Assembly (NCBI GenBank): GCA_036897485.1
Contig: JAYMTF010000583.1
Location: 1-33,289 of the forward strand
Length of the DNA: 33,289 nt
Source of the DNA: Pelargonium nanum
Taxonomy: Eukaryota > Streptophyta > Magnoliopsida > Geraniales > Geraniaceae
Direction of reading: 5' to 3'
The translations under genes and the position numbers were made by a program. Shown here in pieces: positions 1-11,539 of this stretch; the first letter of the stretch is position 1; each line of letters starts with the position of its first letter. The notes under the pieces were generated by a model. That model did not search any database. It was not told where the DNA came from and saw nothing but the letters and a program-made list of their open reading frames with translations.

Positions 1-410
1 GCTAGGTCTAACCCCCTCCAGGGAGCCGCAACCGCCGCCTAGGGTTTCCTCTTCCCAAGGAGCCGCCGCTGTTCTTGGAGACAAAACCTAGAGCCGCATG
101 AAATTTTTACATGTCTATATGTCGTTTAGACTCTTAAATCGACGTTTTAAATAATTATTTCCTATTTTTGTTATTATTCATTAATTTCCTTTTAATTTTG
201 TATTGTCTGTAATATAGTTTTCTACCAAACTGTATTTACAGAAAGACATATTTTTTCATATTTGTAAAACTATATAATTACAGTTAACCAGAAAACCTAT
301 AAATTGGCTGATATCAATCTTATGTATTTCAATATTATTTCGGATAATAAAAGTACTATTCAGATATTGTTTCTTTTCCTTTACATTTTGATGCGTCAGT
401 CATTGAATTC

Positions 411-541
411 GCGGTTGACGTCGTTTTATCACATCCAGACTAATTTACATTCGAGAGTAATCTCCAAAAGTGTGTTGAGCGAGATTGGACGCAAGCGCTC
501 TTCCCACTGATCACGCAGCTTGTGTAGCCAACTGCATCACT
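411..541 (-). repeat. Degenerate SINE related to the 1097-1321 copy
   Basis: This stretch aligns by eye with the better-preserved element at 1097-1321. Shared blocks include CCAGACTAAT, CATTCGAG, GTGTGTTGAG and a CTCTTCCCACTGATCACGCAG-like block in the same order. The regions matching the Pol III A and B boxes are mutated, so this is probably an old dead copy. I could not find target-site duplications or a clear A-tail. Confidence 0.5.
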
Positions 542-1084
542 ACTCTTGAGTTATTTTGTATTATTTGAATCCTAAAAAAATAGTGTAAAAAAACTATTGG
601 GTTGAATCTATAAATTGAATCAACCTAGTACATTTGAAAACAAATTAAGAACAATATTATAGTGATAAGCAAAATTCTATCACAAGGAAAGCCCTCAAAA
701 GTTAGCTGGCAGAATGGCTTTCATAGGAGCTAATGTGTCCATATCCATTGTTTTGATTCTATCCAAGATTTTTGTAAACCCAACTTGTTGTTATGTCCTG
801 TGAGCTGCAGACCAGTTTCTTTTAAATACTAATCAATTTGCATTCATCACATGCTGGTTAGTGATATCTTCTATGTTCAATTTATTTTTATAAAAATAGT
901 GATATATGGTGGGATTGGTTGTAGTGTAACATATGTAAAGGTTGTGGAATCAATGTCAAGAGAACCTCCATAGGTTAGCCAACACACATTTTATGGAATG
1001 ATTGAGACCAAACCTATTTGGGTAGCACATGGGTCGAATGCTACATCAATTTTAAAACTCACTATCTCATTCATTTGGAATATC

Positions 1085-1333
1085 CTATTATAGTTCCTTT
1101 TTTTTTCGGTTTTAAACCATGGGTCCTGAGCAGGCTCGCACTTTCGCGATAAGCATCTTTAAGCCATTTGACCATACCCAGACTAATCATCATTCGAGGC
1201 TTGGTCACAGGGTTAAGGATTTCTCACCTCTCCCTCACAGGTGTGTTGAGTAGGGATCGAACTCAAGAGCTCTTTCCACTCACGCAGCCCCAGCACACCA
1301 ATTGCGCTACACCCAGTGGGTCTATTATAGTTC
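1085..1333 (-). mobile_element. tRNA-derived SINE with 12-bp target-site duplications
   Basis: Read on the reverse strand, the body (1097-1321) starts with a tRNA-like head carrying an A box (TAGCGCAATTGG, 1298-1309) and a B box (GTTCGATCCC, 1253-1262) at tRNA-like spacing. It continues through an unrelated body and ends in an A-run (T-run at 1098-1106 on the + strand). The 12-bp direct repeat CTATTATAGTTC flanks it at 1085-1096 and 1322-1333. Pol III boxes, A-tail and target-site duplication together define a SINE. It codes for nothing; mobility would depend on a LINE reverse transcriptase elsewhere. The well-kept duplication suggests a fairly recent insertion. Confidence 0.85.
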
Positions 1334-1832
1334 TTTTCCTGAAAAAAGATATTATTCATCTATGATCATTCTTGTCTCATCTAGTCATGTATGATCATTT
1401 TTTAATGTTACCATTAATTCTTATCATGTAAAGTTATTATTATATGGTGTGCTACATTATTTAAAAATAAAACTTAAATTATTGCAATTTTGATATTTTT
1501 TTTTTCAAAATTAAGTAATTCATTTAAGAACCTTAAAAAAAAAAACAACTCATTCAAGAACATGTAAGTGGCTCTTTGGTTTATCTACTTCCTTCATGCA
1601 AAATCAACTTCTATAGATATTTGACCCAAAATATGTTTGACTGTTGATTTACTGTAACATCGACTTCCAGACTTTCACTCCCACGAAAACTTCTGCGTGA
1701 GCTTTTCCTACAGAAGGTGGGAGACTTTTGGGGGAGTTACTATATCTCATGTGGAAAAAATAAAGCCCAATTTACCCTTGAACCACATACGAGCATGGAG
1801 AGAGTGAAGGAGTTGGCGATGGATAATGAAAA

Positions 1833-2082
1833 GGTGGTTGATAGATAGAGAAATGGTCGACCACATACAAAGATGGTCAACCATCATAAAGAAAGTGATG
1901 TACAGAGAAGGTCGACCACATACAGAGAGGGTCGACCATGGAGAAAGAAAATGTGATCGATTGTTAAAGAAATGGTCGACCACAAACATAAAGGGTTGAC
2001 CACATAGTTATATGACCTAATGTTGCCAATATTCACATATGAGGGTCGACTAAACATATAAGGGTCGACCACATAGTTATAT
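1833..2082. repeat. Cluster of GGTCGACC-type motifs
   Basis: About nine copies of a motif near GGTCGACCACATA, exact or with one or two changes (GGTCAACC, GGTTGACC, GGTGGTTG), occur in 250 bases at irregular 20-50 base spacing. Most are followed by ACATA or CATA. A longer unit, ACCACATAGTTATAT, occurs at 1998-2012 and 2068-2082. The core GGTCGACC is palindromic. The spacing is too irregular for a simple tandem repeat. It may be the inside of a non-autonomous transposon or a decayed minisatellite. The same core recurs at 33111-33149. Confidence 0.7.
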
Positions 2083-3023
2083 ACAATACTTTATAATAAA
2101 AAATTATTTGTTCATCAAAGGACTTTTTTGTCATTTCAAAATAATACCCTTACATTCAAACAAAATTATCAATCTCATCATCCGAAATTCTTTTTCAACC
2201 TCCTTCCAAACATTGTTTTACCAAACAAAGTCTTTATTCTCTACAAACATTTTACCTCCTTCCAGCAATCTCTACAGATATTTTACCTCTACAAACATTT
2301 CAAGTAGACAACCCAATTAAGCTCAAGTTTTGAGATTTTGAAATACGTCGAAATGCAGCAAATATATTCAAAATAGACTTGCAATCAATACTTATCGATT
2401 CGCTCTAGCCTACTTTACCACGAGCCAATCTATAATTATCTTATTGTTTGAGAATTTTTCTATACTTATGTAATTTGTGAATGAGTGTTGGAAATCTATG
2501 AAATCAGTTTTTGAGTGATAGTAGACTGTAGAAATTTGAAGATTTTTTTATTAAGATTGAAATTTTATTAATATAAATATTTGTCATTCATTCTTTGTTT
2601 AGGATCAAATTGTATTTTTGAATGAAAAAAAAGAGACACAATTTCTTCTTAACTATATATCTTGTTCTTTAATTCTATCTGATAATTTTTGGATCAAGTG
2701 TGATGATACACAAAATAACTAGATTGACCTATAAGCGAATGACATGTGGTCTCGAACTTCATAACAATACTTGATGTCGAAGATGAATCACAACAATTAT
2801 ATCGACTGCTTACCATAAAGTGCGCAACTCAATTTTTTTTAAGCTTAATTTGATGCTTCAAGGGAATGCAACTACATAAGAGTACAACTTTAATTTTGTA
2901 GTTGTTACTATTTTATGTTATTTTTATGTGTATTCATGTCTTCAAGATTAGCAAAATCCACTACTGCTCAATCAACATTATAAATTGTGAATGATAATAA
3001 TCTAAATAGTTTATAAAGTTGGT

Positions 3024-3212
3024 TTATATTGGACTGCGCCAACATAATTTTTTTCTTCTGATCAGTTAAGCTACACAACAGAGGATAACTCTCATCTATA
3101 AACTCAAATAATCAAAACCCATATCGCATGTAAAGAGACTCGAACCTGAGATCTCTAAGAAAATTCGAAAGCGCTTAGAGCTGACTTATATTTGACTCCG
3201 CCAACATAATTT
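3024..3212 (-). mobile_element. 5'-truncated SINE with 27-bp flanking repeats
   Basis: Two 27-base direct repeats with two mismatches (3024-3050 and 3186-3212, both ending CCAACATAATTT) flank about 135 bases. On the reverse strand the insert has a B-box-like GGTTCGAGTC (3137-3146) near its 5' end and finishes in an A-rich tail (AGAAGAAAAAAA). No matching A box is present, so the head looks truncated. A 27-base duplication is long for a SINE but within what LINE-type integration can give. Confidence 0.6.
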
Positions 3213-3509
3213 AAACCTAAAATTGTTAACAATAACATAATCTTCTAAATGGATTGGCCCCAATTTCCATTCTTATCCCATCCCGGATCTTCCTCAATTG
3301 CTTTCTATTTTTATATTTGCTACATCATTTTACTTTTCAAAGTTGATCACTTCGGCTAATTATCTCAATAACCACGTTACAATTATCACTTATCACTAAC
3401 TCAAATGTTGTTACAATCTTGTAACTAACACATTTCAGATACTGAACTGTAGGCCCCACTTAGATTTTGAGCACGTTTTCGCTTAGGAATCACCGCTATA
3501 CCACTGAGG

Positions 3510-3517
3510 TATATAAA
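3510..3517 (+). promoter_or_regulatory. Probable TATA box of TOM20
   Basis: TATATAAA lies about 150 bases upstream of the TOM20 start codon, leaving room for a transcription start near 3540-3550 and a 5' leader of about 120 bases that is CT-rich (CTCTCTCTTCTCGCTCG). The transcription start itself is inferred. Confidence 0.5.
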
Positions 3518-3667
3518 CCTCTGTTACAAGTCACAACTCGCAACTCACACAATCATAAAGCCTGTTAAATTTAGAGCTTCTCACTCTCTCTTCTCGCTCG
3601 CAGACGGAGAGAGTCTTCACTGCCCTCTCAAGTCCGTACGGTCGAAACGAAACCCTAGATCATTGCC

Positions 3668-6516
3668 ATGGAATTGCCTCCCGATTTCGATCGACTCGTC
3701 TTCTTCGAGAACGCTCGCAAAATCTGTGAAGAAGCATACGCCAAGGACCCTCGCGATGCTCTAGTTCGTTTTCTTTCACTTTTTTCCCTCAATTAATTTT
3801 AGAAATACGTATTGTTGTCACCGTAAATGGTATGCGTGGTTTCTTTGATGATAATCTGTCACAAATATGAATTGAGGTGGTAACTTGCGAATTTATGTGT
3901 GATTTGTTTCTAAATAGATCGACATTTTCTGTTTGTGTTTCTTTAAATTTTGTTTACACATTGGAAATGTATGAAATGTAGCGATCTTTTCTGATGAAGC
4001 GATTTTCTTGTTCTTTTTTATTGTTCGTAGAATCTGTCAAAATGGGGAGGAGCCCTGTTAGAGTTGTCTCAGTTTCAGTATACTCCAGGGACGATGATTG
4101 AAGGTACTGACTGTCATTTTACTTCTTTTTTTGACGATTGAGTGAATTTCAGTTATTTTGGTATGTTGTTATTTAGGATGAATGAAAGAAATGAAACTTG
4201 TGTAGTAATTGTTGTTGATACGTACCTACTTGTGAGTTTGATCATGTACTTGTTGTTTGTGCCAATGTATGTTAATATTTGGAATGTGTTAAGAGTTTGA
4301 GTTATTTTGTTGTTTCGGCATCTTTGGTTTCTGAATTTTTCGACCTGATAAGCAGAGGCAATTTCAAAGCTGGATGAAGCTTTGTCGATTAATCCCAAGC
4401 AACCTGACACCCTTTGGTGCATGGGGAATGCTTACACTTCTCATGCATTTTTGATTCCGGATTTGGAAAGGTCCAAAGAATGCTTTGCTAAGGCAACTCA
4501 TTACTTTCAGAAAGCCCTCGATGAGGTATATTTTGTGCTATATCTTTTTAATCTATGCAATTATTTCCTCATTTACTTGTACCGGTATTTTTGTTTGTGT
4601 GTGATGGAATAGTTTTGTTTCTTGTAGGAGCCAGGAAATGAACTTTATCGCAAATCTGTAGAACTTGCCATCAAGGTAATCGATAAGACGAGCTCTTATT
4701 AATACTTATGGGTTATTTTGCTGGCATTATGCGTCACATCTTTAGTTCAAGAGAATCTGTAGCTGGCTTTAAGCTGCCTAATGCGAAAATTCTACTATAG
4801 TCAAATATGATGTCATTTCCATATCATTTTGGTCTTGTAATTTTAATTTAAACATGATTTCATGGTTTGTCAATTCAGTTAGTTCTTTCTTAATTGAAAC
4901 TGCTAGAGAATGTATTTATTGGCCAATAGTGTTCGGATCATTGGATGTAAGTTCAAATTTGGCTACACTTGTAATTTTGGTTGCATTGCCCTTACTGAAG
5001 TTGTTCAATGTGGAGCAAGATCTTAACATGCGCAGGTGTACCTGATTTACAATCAATAGGTCCAACCTAAAATATAAGTTTTCTGTATATTACTTGAGAT
5101 TTTATTGAAGCAAATTCTTGAAAAGTGTGATATTTATGGATTTGTCTGGAATATATGTGAATGAATTTGTTCATTGTGCACGTTTCTTTCTTTGTTAGTT
5201 TTAAATTTAAGTTTTTCTGAGCTTTTACTCATGTCCGCGTGGACCAGTTGTGGCTGTAAGGTACCATCCGTTAACGTATATTAATAAGATGGAAGGCTTT
5301 TGTAAGCGGTAATAGGATCCCGTTTTTTTTTTTTTTACTCCCTCGAATGGACAACTTGCTATTGTAGCTATATATTTGGTATTAGCATCTATTTTGCACA
5401 TATAATTTTAGCTTTTTAAGTTCTTCAGCTTGTTTCACAGATATTTTAATTTATCATTGAAAGAACGAACACTAAGAGTCTAAGACTAAACCACTGTGTA
5501 TTTGTATTGATTTTGCTGCTGAAGATTGTTATCATGATCAATTGCTGTATCTCTAGGGCCCTGAACTACACAAGGAGATCTTTAATTATGGTTTTGCCCA
5601 ACAGGCAACGGGAACTGCTGGACCTTCTTCATCGATTGATACGGTGATTTCCCAACAGTTCTGCTGCTTCCTCTTTCTTTATTGTTTCTATATCATCTTG
5701 TTTATTCGTGCACTGTTCCAGTTATCCAGTAAATATTCTATTTCTTACAATATATGGTTTAATTTTTGTTTTGGTTAATAATAACTGAAAGGAGTCGTAA
5801 AGGTTTTGTTTTTAATTGTCACTGACTGAGTAGCGTGTTGAACTACCACAAGTGCTTGGTTTGTAGATGAAAGTCAGCTAAATGGTTATGTTATGAATCA
5901 TGGATTTTGATGACTAGATTACCTTTGTTTTCTGCGAATATCCCTCTATGCATGCATGTTTACTTGGTTGCATAGATCCATTTATAAGCGCACATGCACG
6001 CACATAGGGAATTAGTATACATTATCTATTTGATGACTTGTTTTAACATTCATAGTACTGTGGTTACGGTTTCGAGTGGATTGTAGCAATGCATTCCACC
6101 AAAGTTCTGAAGAAAGAAAAAAAGGCTTTCTGCATGATTCTTAGGTGAATTCTAAACTGATTATCTGTGTAATGCATTTTTTATATTGTTGTTATTGTAT
6201 ATGTGGGGGTGTGCATGCATTGCTTTTAAGCAATTCTTTGCATGGAAGAATGTGTCTATTTCTGAAGTCCATCTCTAGTGTTCAGTGGTGCTTCTCTGTG
6301 TTTGATGGCCTAACTTGCTTTAGTTTCTTAATCAATATAATTAGGTTTCACTCACTGTATATTTTCAACTTGCTGTTCCAGATCCCTTTCCCAACGGAAA
6401 TGAAAAAGAAAAGCAGTGATCTCAAGTATGACATGCTTGGATGGGTAATCCTGGCTGTTGGCATTGTTGTCTGGGTCGGATTATCAAAATCTAACGTGCC
6501 TCCACCGCCGCGTTAA
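3668..6516 (+). CDS. TOM20: Mitochondrial import receptor subunit TOM20
   Basis: Plant TOM20 is the outer-membrane receptor of the TOM complex that recognises mitochondrial presequences. Six exons join in phase: 3668-3763, 4031-4103, 4356-4525, 4628-4675, 5557-5643 and 6382-6516, giving 202 residues, the usual plant length. The start is the first ATG after the leader ([17 protein letters not shown]), which matches the family N-terminus. Family landmarks include [12 protein letters not shown] (residues about 36-47), the TPR-like helices [20 protein letters not shown], and HELYRKS-type [10 protein letters not shown] (114-123). A membrane anchor lies at about 176-193 ([17 protein letters not shown]), followed by a short tail ending PPPPR. 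The C-terminal anchor is plant-specific; animal and fungal TOM20 are anchored at the N-terminus. All introns are GT-AG. No damage is seen. Confidence 0.95.
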
Positions 6517-6926
6517 CTCGAGTATTTGGTCTCCAAGGATTGAACATCCAACCCGAGCTCGTGCATCTAAAACTGAGAATTGTTTGATCCATCATTCATT
6601 TTTACCTATATTTGACCTGTGTAAATTTCATAAAAAAAGAAAATCTCCAATGTACTACTTTGTTGATTTGCAATTTGTGATGTCCTAGGCTTGTAGAAGA
6701 TGCACAATTTTTAAAACCGCAGCAAAACATGTACTTGTATGAACGGCGTCGTTTTGAACATAACGTCCATACCATGAGTCCAGAGAGTGCCAGACTCATC
6801 ACTTGAAAAAATGCTATAGCCTGTAGTTGAGTGGTTAAGCGTGACTGGAAATTTCCAGTGTTCGCTACACTGCTAATTTTTGCTTCCACTTTCTAGATGG
6901 TTGTTGTTTTGGAGCTGAAAACGAAC
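6517..6926. other. Intergenic: TOM20 3' end and YrdC-gene promoter
   Basis: This 410-base gap must hold the TOM20 3' UTR and the promoter of the next gene. I see no clear TATA box or polyadenylation signal. A tRNA A-box-like string (TAGTTGAGTGG, 6824-6834) lies in it without a partner B box; it may be a SINE-head fragment. An in-frame upstream ATG at 6897 could extend the next protein by ten residues. Confidence 0.5.
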
Positions 6927-9900
6927 ATGGCTGCAGCGGAGGTGAAGTTGCTCGGTCGCAACGCAGCTTTCTCACTCTCCTCCTCTCGCCGGAGCCGGAG
7001 TCCGGCGTCCCGTGTCTCCTTCGATACTCGCAGAGCTCCGAGGCTTCCAGTCTTGGCTATGTCTGGAAAGAGAAACCCTAAGCGTCTCAAATACTCTGCT
7101 CCTCGCTCCAAGGTCGACCTTTTCTTCAATTTGAAGCTACGCTTCCGTTTGCATTTTCGAAATCGTTGATTCTAAAACTGGAATCGAAGATGATTTTGCC
7201 TTCAAAAGTAACGCTAATACTTCAAAAATTCTAAAACTTTTGTGTGGTTTTCTGTTTGGCTGCCGGGAAAATAAATACGGACCACAATTATCTTACCGGG
7301 ACTGGTAATTTTGTGTGGTCTCGGATTTTAGAAGAAAGTGGAAAAAAAAATCTGGGAGACAGATAGTGTCAAGTGTTGGATTTTAGAAGAGATTGCCATA
7401 CAACCCCAAATTCCATTTCTACCTTGCATGGTTGAAAAATGCTGCAGCAAAATGATTCCTAGGCTTCATTTACAAGAAACTTATCTAGATGCCATTACTG
7501 ATCATAATTGATCTCATTTTATGGTATAATGCTAAAAGTTTTCTGTGAGTGTGCTTTTATCTTTATCTTGAAGGCATTCATTAATTGGAGCGTGTGATTT
7601 TAGTAAAGTTTTAGTTTTCTTGGATGTCATTGACCTCATCTCTAGCTTGTATAATAGATTATAAAACACTTTCTGCATTGATGGTACTGAAAATAATGGG
7701 CATTGTTATATCTACGACCAGGGCAGGGCTGTTGAAGACACTGTGATCTTGATATTTGCATATATGTCATTGCTTTTTCCTCTCTCTTCTTTCTTTCTTT
7801 CTTTCTTTTTTTCCTTTTTCTTTTTCCCTCAGAAAACCAAAAATTACTTTGATCATTCTTAGTAGCTAGTATAGGTGATTTTTGTTCAGTTGATTCAAAT
7901 TCATTCCTTCTAATTAACAGGGTATTATTAAAGTGCACAGGCTGTTTTCAATTAGGACTTACTAGTTACTATTACTAGATATTAAGTGCACCACTGGAGA
8001 AAAGAATTTCAAACTTGGTGAAACAGGATATGAGAATGATAGTTGTACTTGTATGGCGTGTTGATATTACCAGGAGGATGACTTGCACTTTGTCGAAGTT
8101 GATCCATCAGGAGCAGACTCTTGGAAATTGGAACGAGTCATTGAACTTTTGAAGGAGGGAGCTGTGGGAGTAATACCTACAGATACTGTGTATGTTGCTC
8201 TTATTCCCCTTTGCACTCTCCCGTGTCTAGTTCAAACCAAGTTGCCAATTATTTATCTATGTAGTTATGACAGTTCTGGATCGTATAATTTATCATTTTA
8301 TTATTCTTCGATTGTATTGGTTTGATCATTTGTTTGTGCATGCGGTTCACTTTGAGGGAAGTCATTCAGTTATTCTGATTAATGTTTTGAGAACACTTCA
8401 CTTGTGGATAATATTAAACCCCGTTTTATCTCTTAATGCTTTTTTGGAGTCTTACTACACTGAGTGTATGGAGAAAAGATCAATATTGAAATCCTTGCAA
8501 TTGGCTACCTTTATTTATTTTTAGGTACGATTTATGTACCTGACTCCAACTTCATTCGGGAAATGCTTGGTTGTTGTCATATCCTTACTGCCTGTTGATG
8601 TATTTGATTAATATTATACTTATCTGTTTATAGTTTAATCTTCTTTTTTGGTGACTCTAAATGTTCTTGTCATTAGGTATGCTATAGCTTGTGATGTGAG
8701 AAACCACTCAGCCATTGAACATCTTCGTAGGTAGTTGATGTTTTTCTCCTTCACTAACTTCAAATACCTCAATGGTTAAGTACCCTATAGTTCATTGTTC
8801 AATCATTTGGTGATACCTTTTATTTTATTTTATGCAGAATCAAGGAAGTAGATTCCTTCAAGGCAAGCTTCTTACGTTTGTCCTCCTTAGGAGAAGCTAC
8901 TTCACGTATGCATATATAATAATTTCTTTGCTCGAGTTGGATGGCGCATAAGTATTTTCAGTATATACTGCATGTGAATTTGTTTTGCCATTAGTCACTT
9001 TAATTATGCTTTGATGCTTATGCAGCCCCTAAGTATCTTATGCCGCTCTTTCCGGGACATAGATACATATACAATGGGCTTTCCACGTGGTGATGGGCAA
9101 GGTCATGCAAATATTTTCCGAGCTGTAAAGCAGTGCTTACCTGGCCCTGTAAGTATCTTCTTTGATCATACTGGTATTGCTTAATTAGAAATTCTAGGGT
9201 ATACATTAGTTTCTTCCTAGCTGGTTATGTGTAGAGAGCATGAAAAAGACTTGTAATAGGTACCACCATTTCGGTAGAGTTTCTCATTGATGATTTTCAT
9301 CACCTGCACCATAGTTTAAATAACCGTTTGAATATCATTCTCATCTGGTAACCTTTTTTTTTTGTGATGGGAAGTACTAGTAGCATGACAAATTCCTGAA
9401 AATGAATCTTCATATTAATATCCAAAAATAATTAGGACACCTTCCAGGCCGAAACATCATTGGGCCTATATCTATGTGTGAACCTTGGTATAATATTTAT
9501 GTCGTGATAAACTTGAATTGCAAAAACTTGGGACGCCTTTGAATTTAGTAGATCACTTGAAGTTTGTAAGACTGATATTTGATATATAAAGGATTTTTTA
9601 TGTAACAGTATACCTTCATCTTAACTGCAAGCAAAGAACTACCCAAACAGTGTACGAAGTTCGGGACTAAAGCTGCCAAATATGCATCGAGGAAAAGTGT
9701 GGGTGTCCGGTTGCCTGCCGATGCTGTATGTCAAGCAATACTTCAGAGTTTGGATGCACCATTAATATGCACAAGGTTGGTTAGATGTCTGAGTATTTCT
9801 TTGGACATTCATGCTGTAAATCTAGATGTTGATTGTACTCTAATTTTGTTGGTGATGCTTATAACTTTTAAAATACATCTTCTTTCCTCTTTTTCTATAT

Positions 9901-10880
9901 TTGCATGCTTTAAACATGTGGTAATGATATTTTAATGAATTTATGTTCTTTCTTACAGTGTCAGGTCGCCAAAAGAAAATGAGTGGATGATAGATCCAGT
10001 TGAAATTGCTGATACTTATGGACCTGAGGTATGGTTCTATTTATGAAGGCTGGTTTGTTGATAATGTATCTGCAAGCTCTTTGGTCCAAATATACACCTT
10101 TAATTGAATCAATATGGTGACAGTAAATTAAAATAAAGTTTCTTCTTCAAACTAAAAATTACAAGGTGAAAGTAGAAGGGTTGTGATTCCTTGGTGTAGG
10201 ATAGCCATCCTATCTTGTTATATAAAATAACTGTGTAATTAAGTAACTCTATAGACTTATAAGATGGCTACTTTTTCATTTTCTATTCGCCTCTAGACCT
10301 CAGTTTTTTTTTTTTGTCTACAAGCCCAGTTAAAAATCGCCTGAAAAGTCCTTGACTCTTTCAGGAACATTGAATAATTATGGGTGTTCTAAATTTTATT
10401 CATGGGTTTACTTTCGTATTTTTTTTTTGCCCACTTGGATTTTTTTATGTTTTCTATTCTACACTAGAATTAATTTCATCATTTGTCTCTTTACTTGGAT
10501 GTTTGTTTATTTAGGGTCTAGATTTTGTTGTTGATGCCGGTGTAAGAGTGGCTAATCCATCCACTGTAGTTGACATGACTGGAAGTTATCCAAAAATCAT
10601 TCGGCAAGGGAAGGTAATTCAAAAACTTTGCTTGTATTATTAATGCAATCTGGTTTGACCTACACTAGGGCAGAAATTTATCTGCAAATATTTCTTATTT
10701 CTCTTGCATGTTCTAGAGTGAGCACTCTATTTCTAATAGCATTAATTTTTTAGCAGCCTCAAATTTGCACATCATCAGATACTTTTGCTGGTAGTAATGT
10801 GTTTTTGTTCGATTTCATGGACATTTTATCAGGGACCTAAATTGCCTTGGATGGTAGCGGAGGAAGACGAAGATGCATGA
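6927..10880 (+). CDS. Sua5/YciO/YrdC-domain protein, probably organelle-targeted
   Basis: Nine exons join in phase: 6927-7112, 8074-8189, 8677-8730, 8838-8862, 9026-9148, 9609-9775, 9959-10028, 10515-10613 and 10833-10880, giving 295 residues; an in-frame ATG at 6897 would give 305. Residues 1-60 are rich in Ser, Arg and Ala with almost no acid, like a plastid or mitochondrial transit peptide. The YrdC fold spans about 79-270: GVIPTDTVYAIACD, KPLSILCRSFRDID, GPYTFILTASKE, VGVRLPADAV and NPSTVVDM. Known Sua5/YrdC enzymes make threonylcarbamoyl-AMP for tRNA t6A37. Here the segment after ICTSV runs into RSPKENEW instead of the S-x-N motif of true Sua5/TsaC, so the protein looks closer to the YciO branch, whose role is less settled. 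Intron 4 has a GC donor (AAG then GCAAGC); the GC-AG junction is the only one that keeps KPLSIL in frame. Confidence 0.88.
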
Positions 10881-11539
10881 AGCTGCAGTAGGTGGAGAAG
10901 AACAGCATCACTTTTGCCACTTGATTTTGCTAATTGTAAAACATTGTACAAAACCATACTTGTACATTCTGTCTGCAGATTTTGGTCTCTTTCATGATAG
11001 AACAAAGAAATGTTGTCTTGTGAACACTTGGGGAATACATGGTAGTGCAATTGAAAGTTCTATGAATTGCTTAGTAAAATAAGGTCTGGACCAAACAATG
11101 TGCCAATTTGGTTTCTACATTTTGTTTGTATGCCATGTGACTTGACTGCAGCCACAAGTGGCCATAAAAATCTCACCAAACACAAAAAGCCTACCTACAA
11201 TTTTTAAATTTCTACCCAACCACCTGAGCTTGAAGACTGTAAAAAATAAGCTTAAGAACACAAAATTAAGAGTATTGAGAGACAAAAGAGACAGCAGGAA
11301 GGGAGGAAGGAAACAATCTAGGAGGACATGCCACAATAAATGAAAGCTGCATTCAAATTCAGGTTTGAGCTGTCCAAATTAAATAAGCAGTTATGATATT
11401 GACAATAACAGTTGGGGGTAGTTGTCCCATTTTCACTTCCTCTTTAATATTTTCATCTCCATTACCATTCCTTTCTCTTCCTTCTTCTTTACTCTATGTT
11501 TTCATATTCTGTGGCTCCTTCTATGTCAATGTGAAGTAC
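10881..11539. other. Intergenic: YrdC-gene 3' UTR and next promoter
   Basis: Nothing codes convincingly in these 660 bases. The stretch before 11540 is strongly pyrimidine-rich (TTCCTTCTTCTTT-like), as expected for a plant 5' leader. The frame of the downstream gene is open back to 11393, but that extension would place about 50 hydrophobic residues before a normal signal peptide, so I start the gene at 11540. Confidence 0.5.

Larger units (their letters stand above)
1..3500. other. Gene-free, repeat-rich intergenic DNA
   Basis: I see no convincing gene in this AT-rich stretch. The reading frames here are short, have no coherent splice partners and match no family I know. The first 100 bases are GC-rich (repeated GCCGC and GGAGCCGC) and unlike what follows; I cannot assign them. 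The remainder holds one SINE with target-site duplications, a degenerate relative, a truncated SINE and a cluster of GGTCGACC motifs, all listed separately. The last 100 bases lead into the TOM20 promoter. Confidence 0.7.

Noticed and set aside
1-100. GC-rich GCCGC-containing block as a gene end
   Set aside because: No frame or splice signal ties it to a gene inside the window.
1679-1726. Hairpin CTCCCAC...GTGGGAG with an inner CTTCTG/CAGAAG
   Set aside because: Stems are short and there are no flanking duplications; could be chance.
3480-3512. Reverse-strand A-box-like CCTCAGTGGTATAGCGG just upstream of TOM20
   Set aside because: The string misses a key A-box base and has no B box or A-tail, so a SINE origin of the TOM20 promoter cannot be supported.
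6824-6834. tRNA A-box-like TAGTTGAGTGG between TOM20 and the YrdC gene
   Set aside because: No B box at the right distance and no tRNA fold; at most a SINE-head remnant.
8863-8909. Extension of YrdC exon 4 to a GT donor after ACTTCAC
   Set aside because: It shifts the frame of the next exon and destroys the KPLSILCRS motif.
11393-11539. Upstream in-frame extension of the Ig/TM protein
   Set aside because: It would put about 50 hydrophobic residues ahead of a normal signal peptide; the ATG at 11540 is simpler.
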